Origin: a virus
DNA length: 42,870 nt
Reading direction: 5' to 3' (one strand)
IMG/VR virus record: IMGVR_UViG_3300037200_000030
Location: 1-42,870 of that record
The notes beneath the pieces were generated by a model. The model saw only the letters and a program-made list of their open reading frames with translations, was not told where the DNA came from and ran no database searches. The translations under genes and the position numbers were made by a program. The stretch's first letter is position 1. Every line of letters begins with the position of its first letter. Positions 16,276-24,177 of this stretch are shown here, piece by piece.

Positions 16276-17577
16276 ATGGGATATCAAGTTCCTCAAATGG
16301 GCAGTGGAGGTGGAGGCCTCGCAAGTATTTTAGGCTTCCTAGGACAAGGATTGAAGGGCTATGAAGAGGGTAAGCAACAGAAGCTTGAAAATAAACAGGC
16401 TGCAGGTAAGGCCGCAGACGAACATGCCTTAGATCAGTCCACTATCCAACACAACACTCTTGAAAATGTCGCGGCTACGGCTACTGCTACACGGCTCAAA
16501 AAGGCTGATGATACCGCTACAGCTCAGACTACCTTTGATAACGTCACGAACCAAGCTATTAAGTTTCCCGAGATAACGAAGGACCCTACCATGATGAAGG
16601 GTTACCTTGATGCTGCTAATGTCCTTGGTAAACCCGTTGTTAGAAACGCGGATGGGTCTGTTAACTGGGATGCCATGAACCCTAAGCAGTTCTCTGATCT
16701 CTCAGTAGAAGATAAAGCAAAGTTTCAGGCCATGAACCCCGATGATCGAAACCTTGCCATGAAGGGCATAGGTGGGATACCTCCTCGGTTTCTTAAAGTT
16801 GGAGCTAGTTACACACCGGAAGCACAAGCAAGACTCACTACGGCTGCTGCTTCTGGTACTCGTGCTGCTACAGGCGCAACCCATGAAGCCAATGTTGACC
16901 GCATGAATAATACGAAACTAGGGTTCACGGAGAGGCTAACAGCAGCGAAAACCGCGTATACTGAAGCTCAATCAAGTACAGTGAAAGCCTTGGCACTGGC
17001 AAAAATTAATGAACTTCAAGCACAGGCAGGGAAGGCGAACGCTGAAGCTGCTGCTGTTGGTCCCCGTCTTCAGATACAAATGGAAGGGTTAGGTCTTAGG
17101 GCTGGACAACTTAAAGTAGCCCAAGATAGACTGAGACATGATACGAGTAAGGACGCCTTTACTCAACTTCATGGGGCTACAGTTGCACTTGATGAATACG
17201 CTACAAGGGCTCAGTCTGAGTTAACGGCGGCGAACACGGCTCTTACTGCTTATAAGGCAGTAAAAGGAGATACTATTGCCCCAGACGACGCTATGGGACA
17301 ATCCCTAATGAAAAATGCCGCAAGACTTAATGACACACTCTTTACTGCGAGACAACAAGCTGACTCAGCACGCAGTGCCTTTGTGAACTATACACACCAA
17401 GGAAGAGCCATGACCGCTCAAGGCGGGGGTAGGCAGAGTACGATCATGCCAAGAAGAGGAGCAGCTTCAGGAGGTACTCCTGTCGGTAGCGCACCGGCAG
17501 GCACAGCAGACGGTACAACGACTCAATACAATGGCAAGACCTTAACAGCTCGTGGTGGTAAGTGGTATGGCGGATGA
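16276..17577 (+). CDS. Probable internal virion protein, helical
   Basis: A 433-residue, mostly helical, Ala/Thr/Gln-rich protein. The N-terminus has a Gly-rich hydrophobic segment (GGGLASILGFLGQGLKG). Residues about 200-370 form long predicted coiled coils (ALAKINELQAQAGKANAEAA). The C-terminus is disordered and Gly/Thr-rich. It follows a clear ribosome site (TAGGAGG). It overlaps the next gene by 11 bases. The role as an ejection protein is inferred from composition and from its place between other such candidates. Confidence 0.55.
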   Translation: MGYQVPQMGSGGGGLASILGFLGQGLKGYEEGKQQKLENKQAAGKAADEHALDQSTIQHNTLENVAATATATRLKKADDTATAQTTFDNVTNQAIKFPEITKDPTMMKGYLDAANVLGKPVVRNADGSVNWDAMNPKQFSDLSVEDKAKFQAMNPDDRNLAMKGIGGIPPRFLKVGASYTPEAQARLTTAAASGTRAATGATHEANVDRMNNTKLGFTERLTAAKTAYTEAQSSTVKALALAKINELQAQAGKANAEAAAVGPRLQIQMEGLGLRAGQLKVAQDRLRHDTSKDAFTQLHGATVALDEYATRAQSELTAANTALTAYKAVKGDTIAPDDAMGQSLMKNAARLNDTLFTARQQADSARSAFVNYTHQGRAMTAQGGGRQSTIMPRRGAASGGTPVGSAPAGTADGTTTQYNGKTLTARGGKWYGG

Positions 17578-19864
17578 ACTTCCTGAGATCCCCGTTACTA
17601 AAAGTGCCCCTGCTCAGAAACCTCTACCTGAGATACCTGTTACAAAGGCTCCAGCGGCTTCTTCGGGAGCAGCACCTTCTGGACATTCTTTACCGCAGAT
17701 ACCTGTAGCCACGAAGCCTAATAGCAACCCTTTCTCCCAGATACAAGCTTCACAGAAGCACGCAGGGCAGGTTTTAGGTGCTTGGGAGTCTGCAGTATGG
17801 GGACACTGGAAGGAGGCACTGGGGGCAGGAGTAGGAGCAGACTTGGATGTTCTTGGCACGCCTCAACGTATAGTCTCAGGGGAGGTTGAGAACGTTCAGA
17901 ATCATAAGGGTTTTTTGGATTCTGTAGAGCACTTAAATGATATTATTTGGCACCCAACGACAGAGAAGGTGAACAAGGCCCGTACAGCCGTTCAGAAGGG
18001 TCTACACTTATCGACAGACGCCGATATTGACACGATGATGCACGGTACTCTCATGCACCATCTAGGGCAACTCTCACCGTATGTAGGGAACGCTCTGAAG
18101 ACCGTGAATAACGTCGCTACTGATACAATCACTGATCCGTTCTCCGTCGCTGGAGACGCGGCTACAGCCGCCCGAGATCTTGGCTTGGCTCATCGTATCG
18201 CTGCTGCTCCCTCTGCCACTCATCTTTTGGTGCATGCTGCAAAAGCTGCAGCAGTGAACCCTGCCACGAAGCCTCTAATACACGCCGGAGTTACGGCAGG
18301 GCGAATGGTTACGGCACAGGTCCATAACCTCCTTACCAAACACGGGGCAGGTCCTGCGTTTGAACATCTTAAGACGGCTGTAGCAGCTACGAAGAACTCG
18401 GCTTCAAACATACACCGTGGGTTAGTCGATACGTTTGTTACTCGCCCTGACTTGTTACGGGCAGGTCTTACGCATGCTGGGAGAGATGTACGGCTCCAGT
18501 TAGAGAACTCACAACGGGTCTTGAAGCACAAGGACTTTACAAAAGATGCGGCAGTCGTTAACGACGCTAACAAGTCGGTTCAGAGATATGCTGAATATGT
18601 ACACCTGCACGGTTCATCGAAAAGATCTGCAGCAGCCAAGAGTGTGCTGCCGCAGTCACTTCATTCAGCTTCTCCTCCATCTGGTTCTTTAGCAAAAACT
18701 CACTCAGCAGCAGAGATACGTGCGATGAGTCCCGACGAGCGTACTGAAGCGTTTAACTCCATGCGGAACGAGATACACAAGAACGAGCTGGCCCGGAGGT
18801 CAACAGAGACGTTCTCTCAACAGGGCGGTACGAAACTCTCTCATACACCGAACGCTGTTGACTGGCACAAGTATCAGTCCCCAGACGTTAAACAAGTCGC
18901 CGGAGTAGCAAAGACCATGGCTAACCTTGGCCGCGCCGGGATAGAGCTGAACCCTCTTCCTCATGGTGGCACGAATGTCGGCACGCTACAGTTCCTAGGA
19001 GGTGGCCTGGACGCGGTTACAAGAGGCGTAGGAGCGATGATCAAGCCGGTGGATCACGCAGTAAAGGGAAGGCTCATTCAGATGGGCTCAGGCACACCTG
19101 ACTACATCGGAGGCCACACCGGCGGGATACCAGGCTATGCACAGATGGTGAACCACATGAGCGGCATTCTGGGGCAGATGGAGTACGGCTGGAGAGCTGG
19201 CATGCTCGAGCATCTGGACCGCGTCCTAGGCCCCTCTGAGGCTGGTAGCAAGGCAGAGTATATCAAAGGTGCGTTGATCAACAAGAAGCTAGGTGACTAC
19301 CATAACCAGCATGCGTTTGCTCGCGCGTTCGCTTCTTGGGGAGGCCCGTTCGTTATGTACAAACTTGGTATCCTCCCAAAGGCAGTGTTTGATTCAATAA
19401 AAGAGAACCCCATCCGGTTCCAAACTGTTGCGCGTACTGAGGATCAACTACAGGATAACAGGCAAGGAGCGGGCCAAGACAAATTAAGTTTTTCTGATCC
19501 TGTATCTGAAGCTCGTAAAGGAGTGATGGACCCAACAGGTTATGCGTTTGACACATTAAGTCTTGCAAGAGAAGGTCTTGAGCTGAAGGCAGACTGGGAG
19601 AACCCATCAAACACCTATGAGACATTTGATCAAGGGATAGCAAGAGTGGCAGAAAATCATATAGCCCCTCTCGGGGCTATACAAGGTATTTCTGATAATT
19701 TACAAGGGAAGTCTTTCGCAGGACAACCAATGAACTTTACTGATCATATGGCAGCTATGATTATTGGTGCTCTTAACGGGCACATTCATCATAAAGCTTC
19801 AGGTAAGATGCTACGTAAGAATCAGAAGTATATTAGTAAACATGCCTTCACCCCTGAAGACTAA
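17567..19864 (+). CDS. Large internal virion (ejection) protein candidate
   Basis: About 765 residues, the largest protein of the virion block. ATG 17567 is preferred to GTG 17552. The N-terminus has three repeats of L-P-x-I-P-V-x-T/K (at about 5, 22 and 44), likely short binding motifs. Long helical segments follow, and a region around residues 440-560 is rich in Gly and aromatic residues. No lysozyme or transglycosylase motif was recognised, although T7 gp16-type proteins often carry one. It ends the virion operon and overlaps the convergent nuclease gene by 17 bases. Confidence 0.6.
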   Translation: MADELPEIPVTKSAPAQKPLPEIPVTKAPAASSGAAPSGHSLPQIPVATKPNSNPFSQIQASQKHAGQVLGAWESAVWGHWKEALGAGVGADLDVLGTPQRIVSGEVENVQNHKGFLDSVEHLNDIIWHPTTEKVNKARTAVQKGLHLSTDADIDTMMHGTLMHHLGQLSPYVGNALKTVNNVATDTITDPFSVAGDAATAARDLGLAHRIAAAPSATHLLVHAAKAAAVNPATKPLIHAGVTAGRMVTAQVHNLLTKHGAGPAFEHLKTAVAATKNSASNIHRGLVDTFVTRPDLLRAGLTHAGRDVRLQLENSQRVLKHKDFTKDAAVVNDANKSVQRYAEYVHLHGSSKRSAAAKSVLPQSLHSASPPSGSLAKTHSAAEIRAMSPDERTEAFNSMRNEIHKNELARRSTETFSQQGGTKLSHTPNAVDWHKYQSPDVKQVAGVAKTMANLGRAGIELNPLPHGGTNVGTLQFLGGGLDAVTRGVGAMIKPVDHAVKGRLIQMGSGTPDYIGGHTGGIPGYAQMVNHMSGILGQMEYGWRAGMLEHLDRVLGPSEAGSKAEYIKGALINKKLGDYHNQHAFARAFASWGGPFVMYKLGILPKAVFDSIKENPIRFQTVARTEDQLQDNRQGAGQDKLSFSDPVSEARKGVMDPTGYAFDTLSLAREGLELKADWENPSNTYETFDQGIARVAENHIAPLGAIQGISDNLQGKSFAGQPMNFTDHMAAMIIGALNGHIHHKASGKMLRKNQKYISKHAFTPED

Positions 19865-20228
19865 GTCTATTTTTTGTGAGTACCCTATCCCTAAGCTCGT
19901 CCGGGAAATTTCTTAACATTTGTTCCTTAAGCATAGATACATTACATATACACATGTAGATGCCACCAGACTCTTCAACTAAATTTCTGAACAGCATTTG
20001 AGCAACACTCATATTGTGCCCTAATCGCATATATGCTTCTTCACTTTTTAACTCAATAGCGATAAACTCTCCATTGAATGAACAGATGATGTCTGCCACA
20101 CCTGCTCTCCCCAAAGGGGAGGCAGGCACTGAGAAGTAGAACATCTTAGGTTTTAGAGACTCAAGATAATCCCTTATCTTTTCTTTGACTTTATTTTCAG
20201 GAGTATTGTTACTCATCTTCTGATTCAT
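19848..20228 (-). CDS. VRR-NUC family endonuclease
   Basis: A 126-residue single-domain nuclease; ATG 20228 or 20216 are both possible starts. The PD-(D/E)XK core is visible: GRAGVADIICSF (catalytic Asp), then EFIAIELKSEE (E-x-K). A Gln sits in MSVAQMLFRNLVEESGGIY and a final hydrophobic strand follows. Stand-alone VRR-NUC domains in phages cleave branched DNA, acting like Holliday-junction resolvases. It is the last gene of the replication operon, overlapping the SSB-like gene by 8-20 bases. Confidence 0.8.
   Translation of the reverse strand: MNQKMSNNTPENKVKEKIRDYLESLKPKMFYFSVPASPLGRAGVADIICSFNGEFIAIELKSEEAYMRLGHNMSVAQMLFRNLVEESGGIYMCICNVSMLKEQMLRNFPDELRDRVLTKNRLSLQG
19858..19875 (+). terminator. 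Weak hairpin with T-tract at the convergent junction
   Basis: AGAC (19858-19861) and GTCT (19865-19868) can pair around a TAA loop, then A and six T. The stem is only four base pairs (AAGAC extends it poorly), so it would be a weak terminator for the virion operon. It straddles the stop codon of the large internal protein gene. Confidence 0.3.
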
Positions 20229-20697
20229 CCAGTGAAGTAGTCACAGTACCCTTTACTAGACCTGTTACTTTCATTCGCACTGAGGTCTTTGATGGGTCAT
20301 CCTTTCTAGGTTCTGTGCTAACGTATGCTTCGAGTACTTTATCCTTGAGGTTCTTTGTAAAGATACGTCCTGCAGCGACTTTCTCAAGTGGAAAGTCTGA
20401 AGCATAGGAGTCCGCAGATATACCAATAGCGTGAAAGATGTCAAACATACTCCGAACCCCGGGGTATGAGTACTTACCTGTCTTCTCACTCTTGGCTCCA
20501 GCCAGTGAGTACCATTGTTTGATCTCTGAAGCCTTGTGAGGTCCTTTCATAATTTTGAACGTCGCAGTAAGCATGGGTTTGTCTTTACTAGAAATGGTAG
20601 GCTCAAGATCAACGAGCTTCACTTCGTACTCCCCGTCTGGGATAGGCTCATAGGTACCTGAGAGTTCTGCGAGGTTGATTTTCGTAAGTTCAGTCAT
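20209..20697 (-). CDS. DUF669-like single-stranded DNA-binding protein
   Basis: About 162 residues. The start is ATG 20697, in an ATGA overlap with the upstream ATPase gene and after GGAGACGAA; the longer form from 20757 would only re-read the ATPase gene. The pattern PIPDGEYEVKLVDLE, the central hydrophobic strand MLTATFKIMKG and KQWYSLAG are typical of DUF669. The C-terminus is acidic (DESEDE), as in SSB proteins that recruit partners through an acidic tail. DUF669 proteins regularly sit beside Sak4-type RecA-like ATPases, as here, and act in replication and annealing-based recombination. Confidence 0.7.
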   Translation of the reverse strand: MTELTKINLAELSGTYEPIPDGEYEVKLVDLEPTISSKDKPMLTATFKIMKGPHKASEIKQWYSLAGAKSEKTGKYSYPGVRSMFDIFHAIGISADSYASDFPLEKVAAGRIFTKNLKDKVLEAYVSTEPRKDDPSKTSVRMKVTGLVKGTVTTSLDESEDE

Positions 20698-21455
20698 TTC
20701 GTCTCCATTGAAAGAAATTGGGATAATGATAGGGTCGTTTTCCCACTGCCGGGACATCCATATATCGCCATAAACGATGGCACCTTACCAAGCTTCTCAT
20801 GAATCTTCGGAATAGATGGGTTCATGATTCGCTTTGGCATAGTTTTGGCCTTCTCGAAGTTTACATGATATTTAGCGATAACTTCAGTCGTTGGTTTGAT
20901 TGTTAATACACGGGTGCCCTCCTTAAATTTTATGTTACCCTGGCTGTCCTTCTCATCGTCCATAAGGACTGATAAACGAAACATGTCACTACAGGCTTCG
21001 TTCAGTCTGCGGTAGAACGCTGGAGGAAGCTCTGGTCCTATCGCATCCTCCATAGTACGCTCGTTAGTTTGTTTATTTTCATGAGCCAAGACTAGGATGT
21101 TCATGCCCTTATTTTTGAGAGACTTGAGCCTCTCCATAATCATCTGTTCAGCCATGTCATAAACCGTGAGATAATTTTTGTCACCTCCAAGCCATTTCTC
21201 TTTGAAGGACCACACAGACATATCATCTTTGAGCCCAATGAACTTAGCGTTACGACGCAGAGTGGCTCCCAGTCCTGAAATAGTATCAATGATGAGAAGA
21301 TCTCCTTTCTCTGGTTTGAGTTTTGCAAGTTCACTGTCAAACCTTTCAAAGTTCCCTGCATCTAGGTAAGTGATTTCTTTTGGGTGAGCTTCAAGAATAT
21401 CTTGTATTGAGTCTGTGCCGTTTTGATCTGCGTCGCTATAGTAAATCATCTTCAA
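20694..21455 (-). CDS. RecA-like (Sak4-type) ATPase with Walker A at the C-terminus; apparent circular permutation
   Basis: A 253-residue protein; TTG 21455 or ATG 21449 starts it. Walker B is near residue 52-57 (DLLIIDTISG), followed by helices, ILVLAHEN (His 125, the sensor or catalytic region of Sak4-type ATPases) and a beta-rich stretch to about 190. The Walker A motif GCPGSGKTT lies at residues 233-241, only 12 residues from the end. In normal RecA/Sak4 proteins Walker A comes first. If the C-terminal 30 residues are moved ahead of residue 1, the join reads FLSMETK-MIYYSDADQNG and restores the usual order. Neighbours (SSB-like, Cas4-like) support a role in strand exchange or annealing. 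I saw no frameshift or second Walker A upstream. Confidence 0.8.
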   Translation of the reverse strand: MKMIYYSDADQNGTDSIQDILEAHPKEITYLDAGNFERFDSELAKLKPEKGDLLIIDTISGLGATLRRNAKFIGLKDDMSVWSFKEKWLGGDKNYLTVYDMAEQMIMERLKSLKNKGMNILVLAHENKQTNERTMEDAIGPELPPAFYRRLNEACSDMFRLSVLMDDEKDSQGNIKFKEGTRVLTIKPTTEVIAKYHVNFEKAKTMPKRIMNPSIPKIHEKLGKVPSFMAIYGCPGSGKTTLSLSQFLSMETK

Positions 21456-22260
21456 CTTTCATTAAATTTTCTCTTTGGGTTGAGAGAGCCTCCAGGCGCT
21501 CTGGTGAGACGAACCCGTGCTCCCACTCCTCATTGCACAGGGGACGCTGGAAGCACCCTGTACAGGCCGCTACACCCCATCCCATGCGTCCTGTGCGGTA
21601 GTATTGATTAAGGTGTCTAGCGTCAAGGAGAGTTCTAATTGATTCTACTAAGTCTTGCTTTGTCCTCTCCTTTTGAAGCGGACTGAGTGTATAAGGGACG
21701 GTGAAGTAACTATCCTGTGTCGTCCATGCCGGACTGCGCGGTCTCGGTACTCCAACCCGTTCGGACCTAACATACACGAACTCAAATTCAGCAGGTACTC
21801 CATAGAGAGCCTCTATGGCTATGATATAGAACCTCGCCTGGTCGCTAATGTGAATGTCAATACATGGCTTCTTTCCAAATGTTTTCCAGTCACGACAAAC
21901 TATTCCTCCATTCTTACTATACAGTAAATCAGGTGTCACACGGAAGAGCACTCCGGGTATTACTTCCCAATAAAGAGACTCTTCAGTAGCTATAATATCT
22001 GCAGGGAGTCCTCGGTTTGAAAGATAGGTCATGGCAATATGAAACATTTTAGCATCTTCGTCTTCTGGTATGTAGTCCACTTTACCGTACTTTACTAAAG
22101 CCTCCATATATCTATGAAACAGGCTCCCCTTCTTAACGGCCTCATTTGTATGCTTGGACTCTCGCATCCACTCATACTCTATCTCATAACTCTTAGGACA
22201 GTTTTTGAATGCGGCTAAAGAGCTGTATGAGATAACTAGTTTACCATCTAAATCTTTCAT
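21436..22260 (-). CDS. Cas4/RecB-like PD-(D/E)XK exonuclease with likely Fe-S cluster
   Basis: A 274-residue nuclease. Seen in order: SYSSLAAFKNCPKSYEIEY (first cysteine); GSLFHRYMEAL (His of the RecB motif); RVTPDLLY (Asp); GIVCRDWKTF (D-x-K); SDQARFYIIA (Q-x-x-x-Y); and ACTGCFQRPLCNE, a C-x2-C-x5-C cluster near the end. One N-terminal and three C-terminal cysteines match the 4Fe-4S arrangement of Cas4 and AddB. Such nucleases resect DNA ends for recombination. It is coupled by ATGA to a tiny membrane-protein gene upstream and overlaps the ATPase gene downstream by about 20 bases. Confidence 0.8.
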   Translation of the reverse strand: MKDLDGKLVISYSSLAAFKNCPKSYEIEYEWMRESKHTNEAVKKGSLFHRYMEALVKYGKVDYIPEDEDAKMFHIAMTYLSNRGLPADIIATEESLYWEVIPGVLFRVTPDLLYSKNGGIVCRDWKTFGKKPCIDIHISDQARFYIIAIEALYGVPAEFEFVYVRSERVGVPRPRSPAWTTQDSYFTVPYTLSPLQKERTKQDLVESIRTLLDARHLNQYYRTGRMGWGVAACTGCFQRPLCNEEWEHGFVSPERLEALSTQRENLMKVEDDLL

Positions 22261-22355
22261 TTAAATACCACTGTCCAAATACTGACTAGCGCACAAGTTA
22301 TGAATATGTATGCAGCCAAACACAAAGAAGTTACTGCTAGTTGAATCCAAATCAT
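22257..22355 (-). CDS. Tiny membrane protein (32 residues)
   Basis: A 33-codon ORF that exactly fills the gap between the GNAT-C39 gene and the Cas4-like gene. Its ATG (22355) overlaps the upstream stop as ATGA and its own TGA (22259-22257) overlaps the next ATG in the same way. The product is almost entirely hydrophobic (WIQLAVTSLCLAAYIFITCA), consistent with one membrane span. The start has no Shine-Dalgarno sequence, so translation would depend on coupling. No function is assigned. Confidence 0.6.
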   Translation of the reverse strand: MIWIQLAVTSLCLAAYIFITCALVSIWTVVFK

Positions 22356-23230
22356 AGGAGAGTGAACCCTTTGTGTATGCCATATCGAGGCGAGTGCCAG
22401 TCTCTCAGTAACCCTCTATCAGACATAAGACACAATCCTTTGTCAGGATCATAAACCTGCCACATTTCGTTCATTTGTTTTACAATGGTTATCCAATGTC
22501 CATCATTTTCCACTGTAATATCAATCATAGAGTTAGGCGCTAGTTTCTTTGTTCTCATATAGTGCATATCTTCAGCGACTAAAAATGCTTCTATGTCCCT
22601 AGGGCTTGTACCCATCTCATTTGTTGTATGTAATCTTTTTTCTAGATATTCTATTGAAAAGGTATGGCCTTTAGTTTCCAGCAAGTAAGCCAAGGCAAAA
22701 GGCCCGCAGTTGTAGTCTTTGTTTTGAGTAAGAAACTGAGTATAAAAATGGGCGGCACGTTTTGTACCGAACCACTCTTCATGTATTCCTTTAAGGTGGA
22801 ATATGCCTCCCAAATCTTGAATAATATGTACCATTGATTGTGACGTAGCATGGCCTAAAAGCTTCGCGTAGCCTATCTCTGAGGCGTAGCGGGCGAACTC
22901 TGTCCGAAGCTGTTTACCATAGCCCATATTTCTAAACTCGGGGTGTATAGTTGTGCTCCAGACGTAGACTGATTCGTGGTCCGACATATCCACATCGGTT
23001 ATGGCATCGTCTTCATCATAGAACCCTTGTCCCTTGTCAAGTACAAACGCATATTCATACGGGGTTATACCGAAACATTCACCGATGAGAACGTCATCAA
23101 GAAACATATTAACAACGAGTCCGTGTCTAATAATATCCTCTCTGTCCTCCGGCTCCTCTCTTAGCTCTTCCTCGTATAATTTCTCGAATCTATCCGTTGC
23201 TATAAAGTCGTTTGTGAAACTAATTTCCAT
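22352..23230 (-). CDS. GNAT acetyltransferase fused to a C39-like cysteine peptidase
   Basis: A 292-residue two-domain protein. Residues about 1-165 are a GNAT domain, with the acetyl-CoA motif in TTIHPEFRNMGYGKQLRTEF (R-x2-G-x-G). Residues about 170-292 resemble C39/papain-like peptidases: QNKDYNCGPFALAYLLETKG with the catalytic Cys and oxyanion Gln, then DGHWITIV with His and VYDPDKG with Asp. Bacterial GNAT-C39 fusions are known and, to my knowledge, often sit next to RimK-like ATP-grasp ligases. Here it lies among nucleotide-metabolism genes, overlapping the dCMP deaminase gene by 11 bases. A protein- or peptide-modifying role is inferred. Confidence 0.7.
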   Translation of the reverse strand: MEISFTNDFIATDRFEKLYEEELREEPEDREDIIRHGLVVNMFLDDVLIGECFGITPYEYAFVLDKGQGFYDEDDAITDVDMSDHESVYVWSTTIHPEFRNMGYGKQLRTEFARYASEIGYAKLLGHATSQSMVHIIQDLGGIFHLKGIHEEWFGTKRAAHFYTQFLTQNKDYNCGPFALAYLLETKGHTFSIEYLEKRLHTTNEMGTSPRDIEAFLVAEDMHYMRTKKLAPNSMIDITVENDGHWITIVKQMNEMWQVYDPDKGLCLMSDRGLLRDWHSPRYGIHKGFTLL

Positions 23231-23600
23231 GATAATGGTGCTCCCATGTTATTTCATCAATTAAATACATTTTCGCCTGTTCTCGGCATATGACACAAGG
23301 CTCATGCGTGACGTACATCTTCAAAGGGTAGCCGTGAAGGTTAAGTTGAGTCAAGGCGTTCTCTTCTGCATGAATGGTTCGCTTACAGTGTCCATCGACA
23401 ATCATGCATCCTACCTCGGTGCAGTGTGGCTCTCCCGGAGGTGCTCCGTTGTATCCGGTAGTAACGATCTTATTCCTGTAGGTGATAACTGCTCCTACCT
23501 GGAGCCTAGGGCACGTTGACCGTAGAGCTACTGCTTTCGCTATGTTGAGGAAGTAAGCTGTCCAATCCAAACGCTCGTAGACTATACTGGTACTCTCCAT
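23220..23600 (-). CDS. Deoxycytidylate (dCMP) deaminase
   Basis: A 126-residue zinc deaminase converting dCMP to dUMP, the substrate of thymidylate synthase. Motifs: VGAVITYRNKIVTTGYNGAP, RTIHAEENAL (His and the proton-donor Glu) and EPCVICREQA (two zinc Cys). The N-terminal LDWTAYFLNIAKAVALRS fits the family, so the first Met is needed and the gene truly overlaps thyX by 95 bases in another frame. The usual allosteric dCTP/dTTP control of family members cannot be judged by eye. Confidence 0.9.
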   Translation of the reverse strand: MESTSIVYERLDWTAYFLNIAKAVALRSTCPRLQVGAVITYRNKIVTTGYNGAPPGEPHCTEVGCMIVDGHCKRTIHAEENALTQLNLHGYPLKMYVTHEPCVICREQAKMYLIDEITWEHHYHGN

Positions 23601-24177
23601 TTGTTTCCTCCTGTACGAGTCTCAGCATCTCTGCTGCCAACTCGCGAATTTCTAGTTGCGCGTCTGGTGAGTTCCGAAATTTCTGGAAGTGAACGAACGC
23701 TCTAAAATTGCAACTGAAGTCAAGGTTCACTTGGATAGCGTAGGGGAGGAAGTATCGAGCAGACTCCTTTGCTCTCTTCCTACTTAACCCGTCTGCCTCT
23801 AATTTCTTGATAGCTAAATGATAGTTATTGTAAGCCGTGTCAGTCATATCTTCTAATGCGAACTCTGCTAATTCACTCCAGTCGCTAGGTAGGTAGTATT
23901 TGTCTTCCGTGTACTCCTTATATCTAGCAGACTCACCATTGACTGAAATATGCCGATGCTTAAGGATATGAATATGAGTAGCAGTATCAACAGTGGCGCT
24001 AAAATGAAGAAGAGAGCGTTCAAAAGGTGTGCCGTGTTCGTTCCTCGCCAGCATACTAAGCAGACCTGGGATTCTTTCTTTCTTCGCTTCTGTCTCTCCG
24101 CCAGTTGATGTCCATGCGGCTTGTGCATGAGTTAAATCTCCTCCGTAGTAGCCACAAAGGCTAACTTTGTTTTTCAT
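23506..24177 (-). CDS. thyX: Flavin-dependent thymidylate synthase ThyX
   Basis: A 223-residue ThyX making dTMP from dUMP with methylene-tetrahydrofolate, FAD and NADPH. The signature RHRxxSxNxxSxRY appears as KHRHISVNGESARY, so the first Arg is Lys. Other family elements are HGTPFERSLLHFSA and the C-terminal NFRAFVHFQKFRNSPDAQLE. The length is typical (about 220-250). It works with the downstream dCMP deaminase. The last 30 residues are Ser-rich and encoded in the overlap with that gene. It overlaps the NrdB gene by 17 bases upstream. Confidence 0.92.
   Translation of the reverse strand: MKNKVSLCGYYGGDLTHAQAAWTSTGGETEAKKERIPGLLSMLARNEHGTPFERSLLHFSATVDTATHIHILKHRHISVNGESARYKEYTEDKYYLPSDWSELAEFALEDMTDTAYNNYHLAIKKLEADGLSRKRAKESARYFLPYAIQVNLDFSCNFRAFVHFQKFRNSPDAQLEIRELAAEMLRLVQEETNGEYQYSLRAFGLDSLLPQHSESSSSTVNVP

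Noticed and set aside
20697-20757. Longer start for the DUF669 gene at 20757
   Set aside because: The extra 20 residues only re-read the C-terminal P-loop of the ATPase in another frame; ATG 20697 has GGAG and an ATGA overlap.
23304-23519. 71-codon plus-strand ORF opposite the dCMP deaminase gene
   Set aside because: Antisense shadow of a conserved enzyme without start signals.
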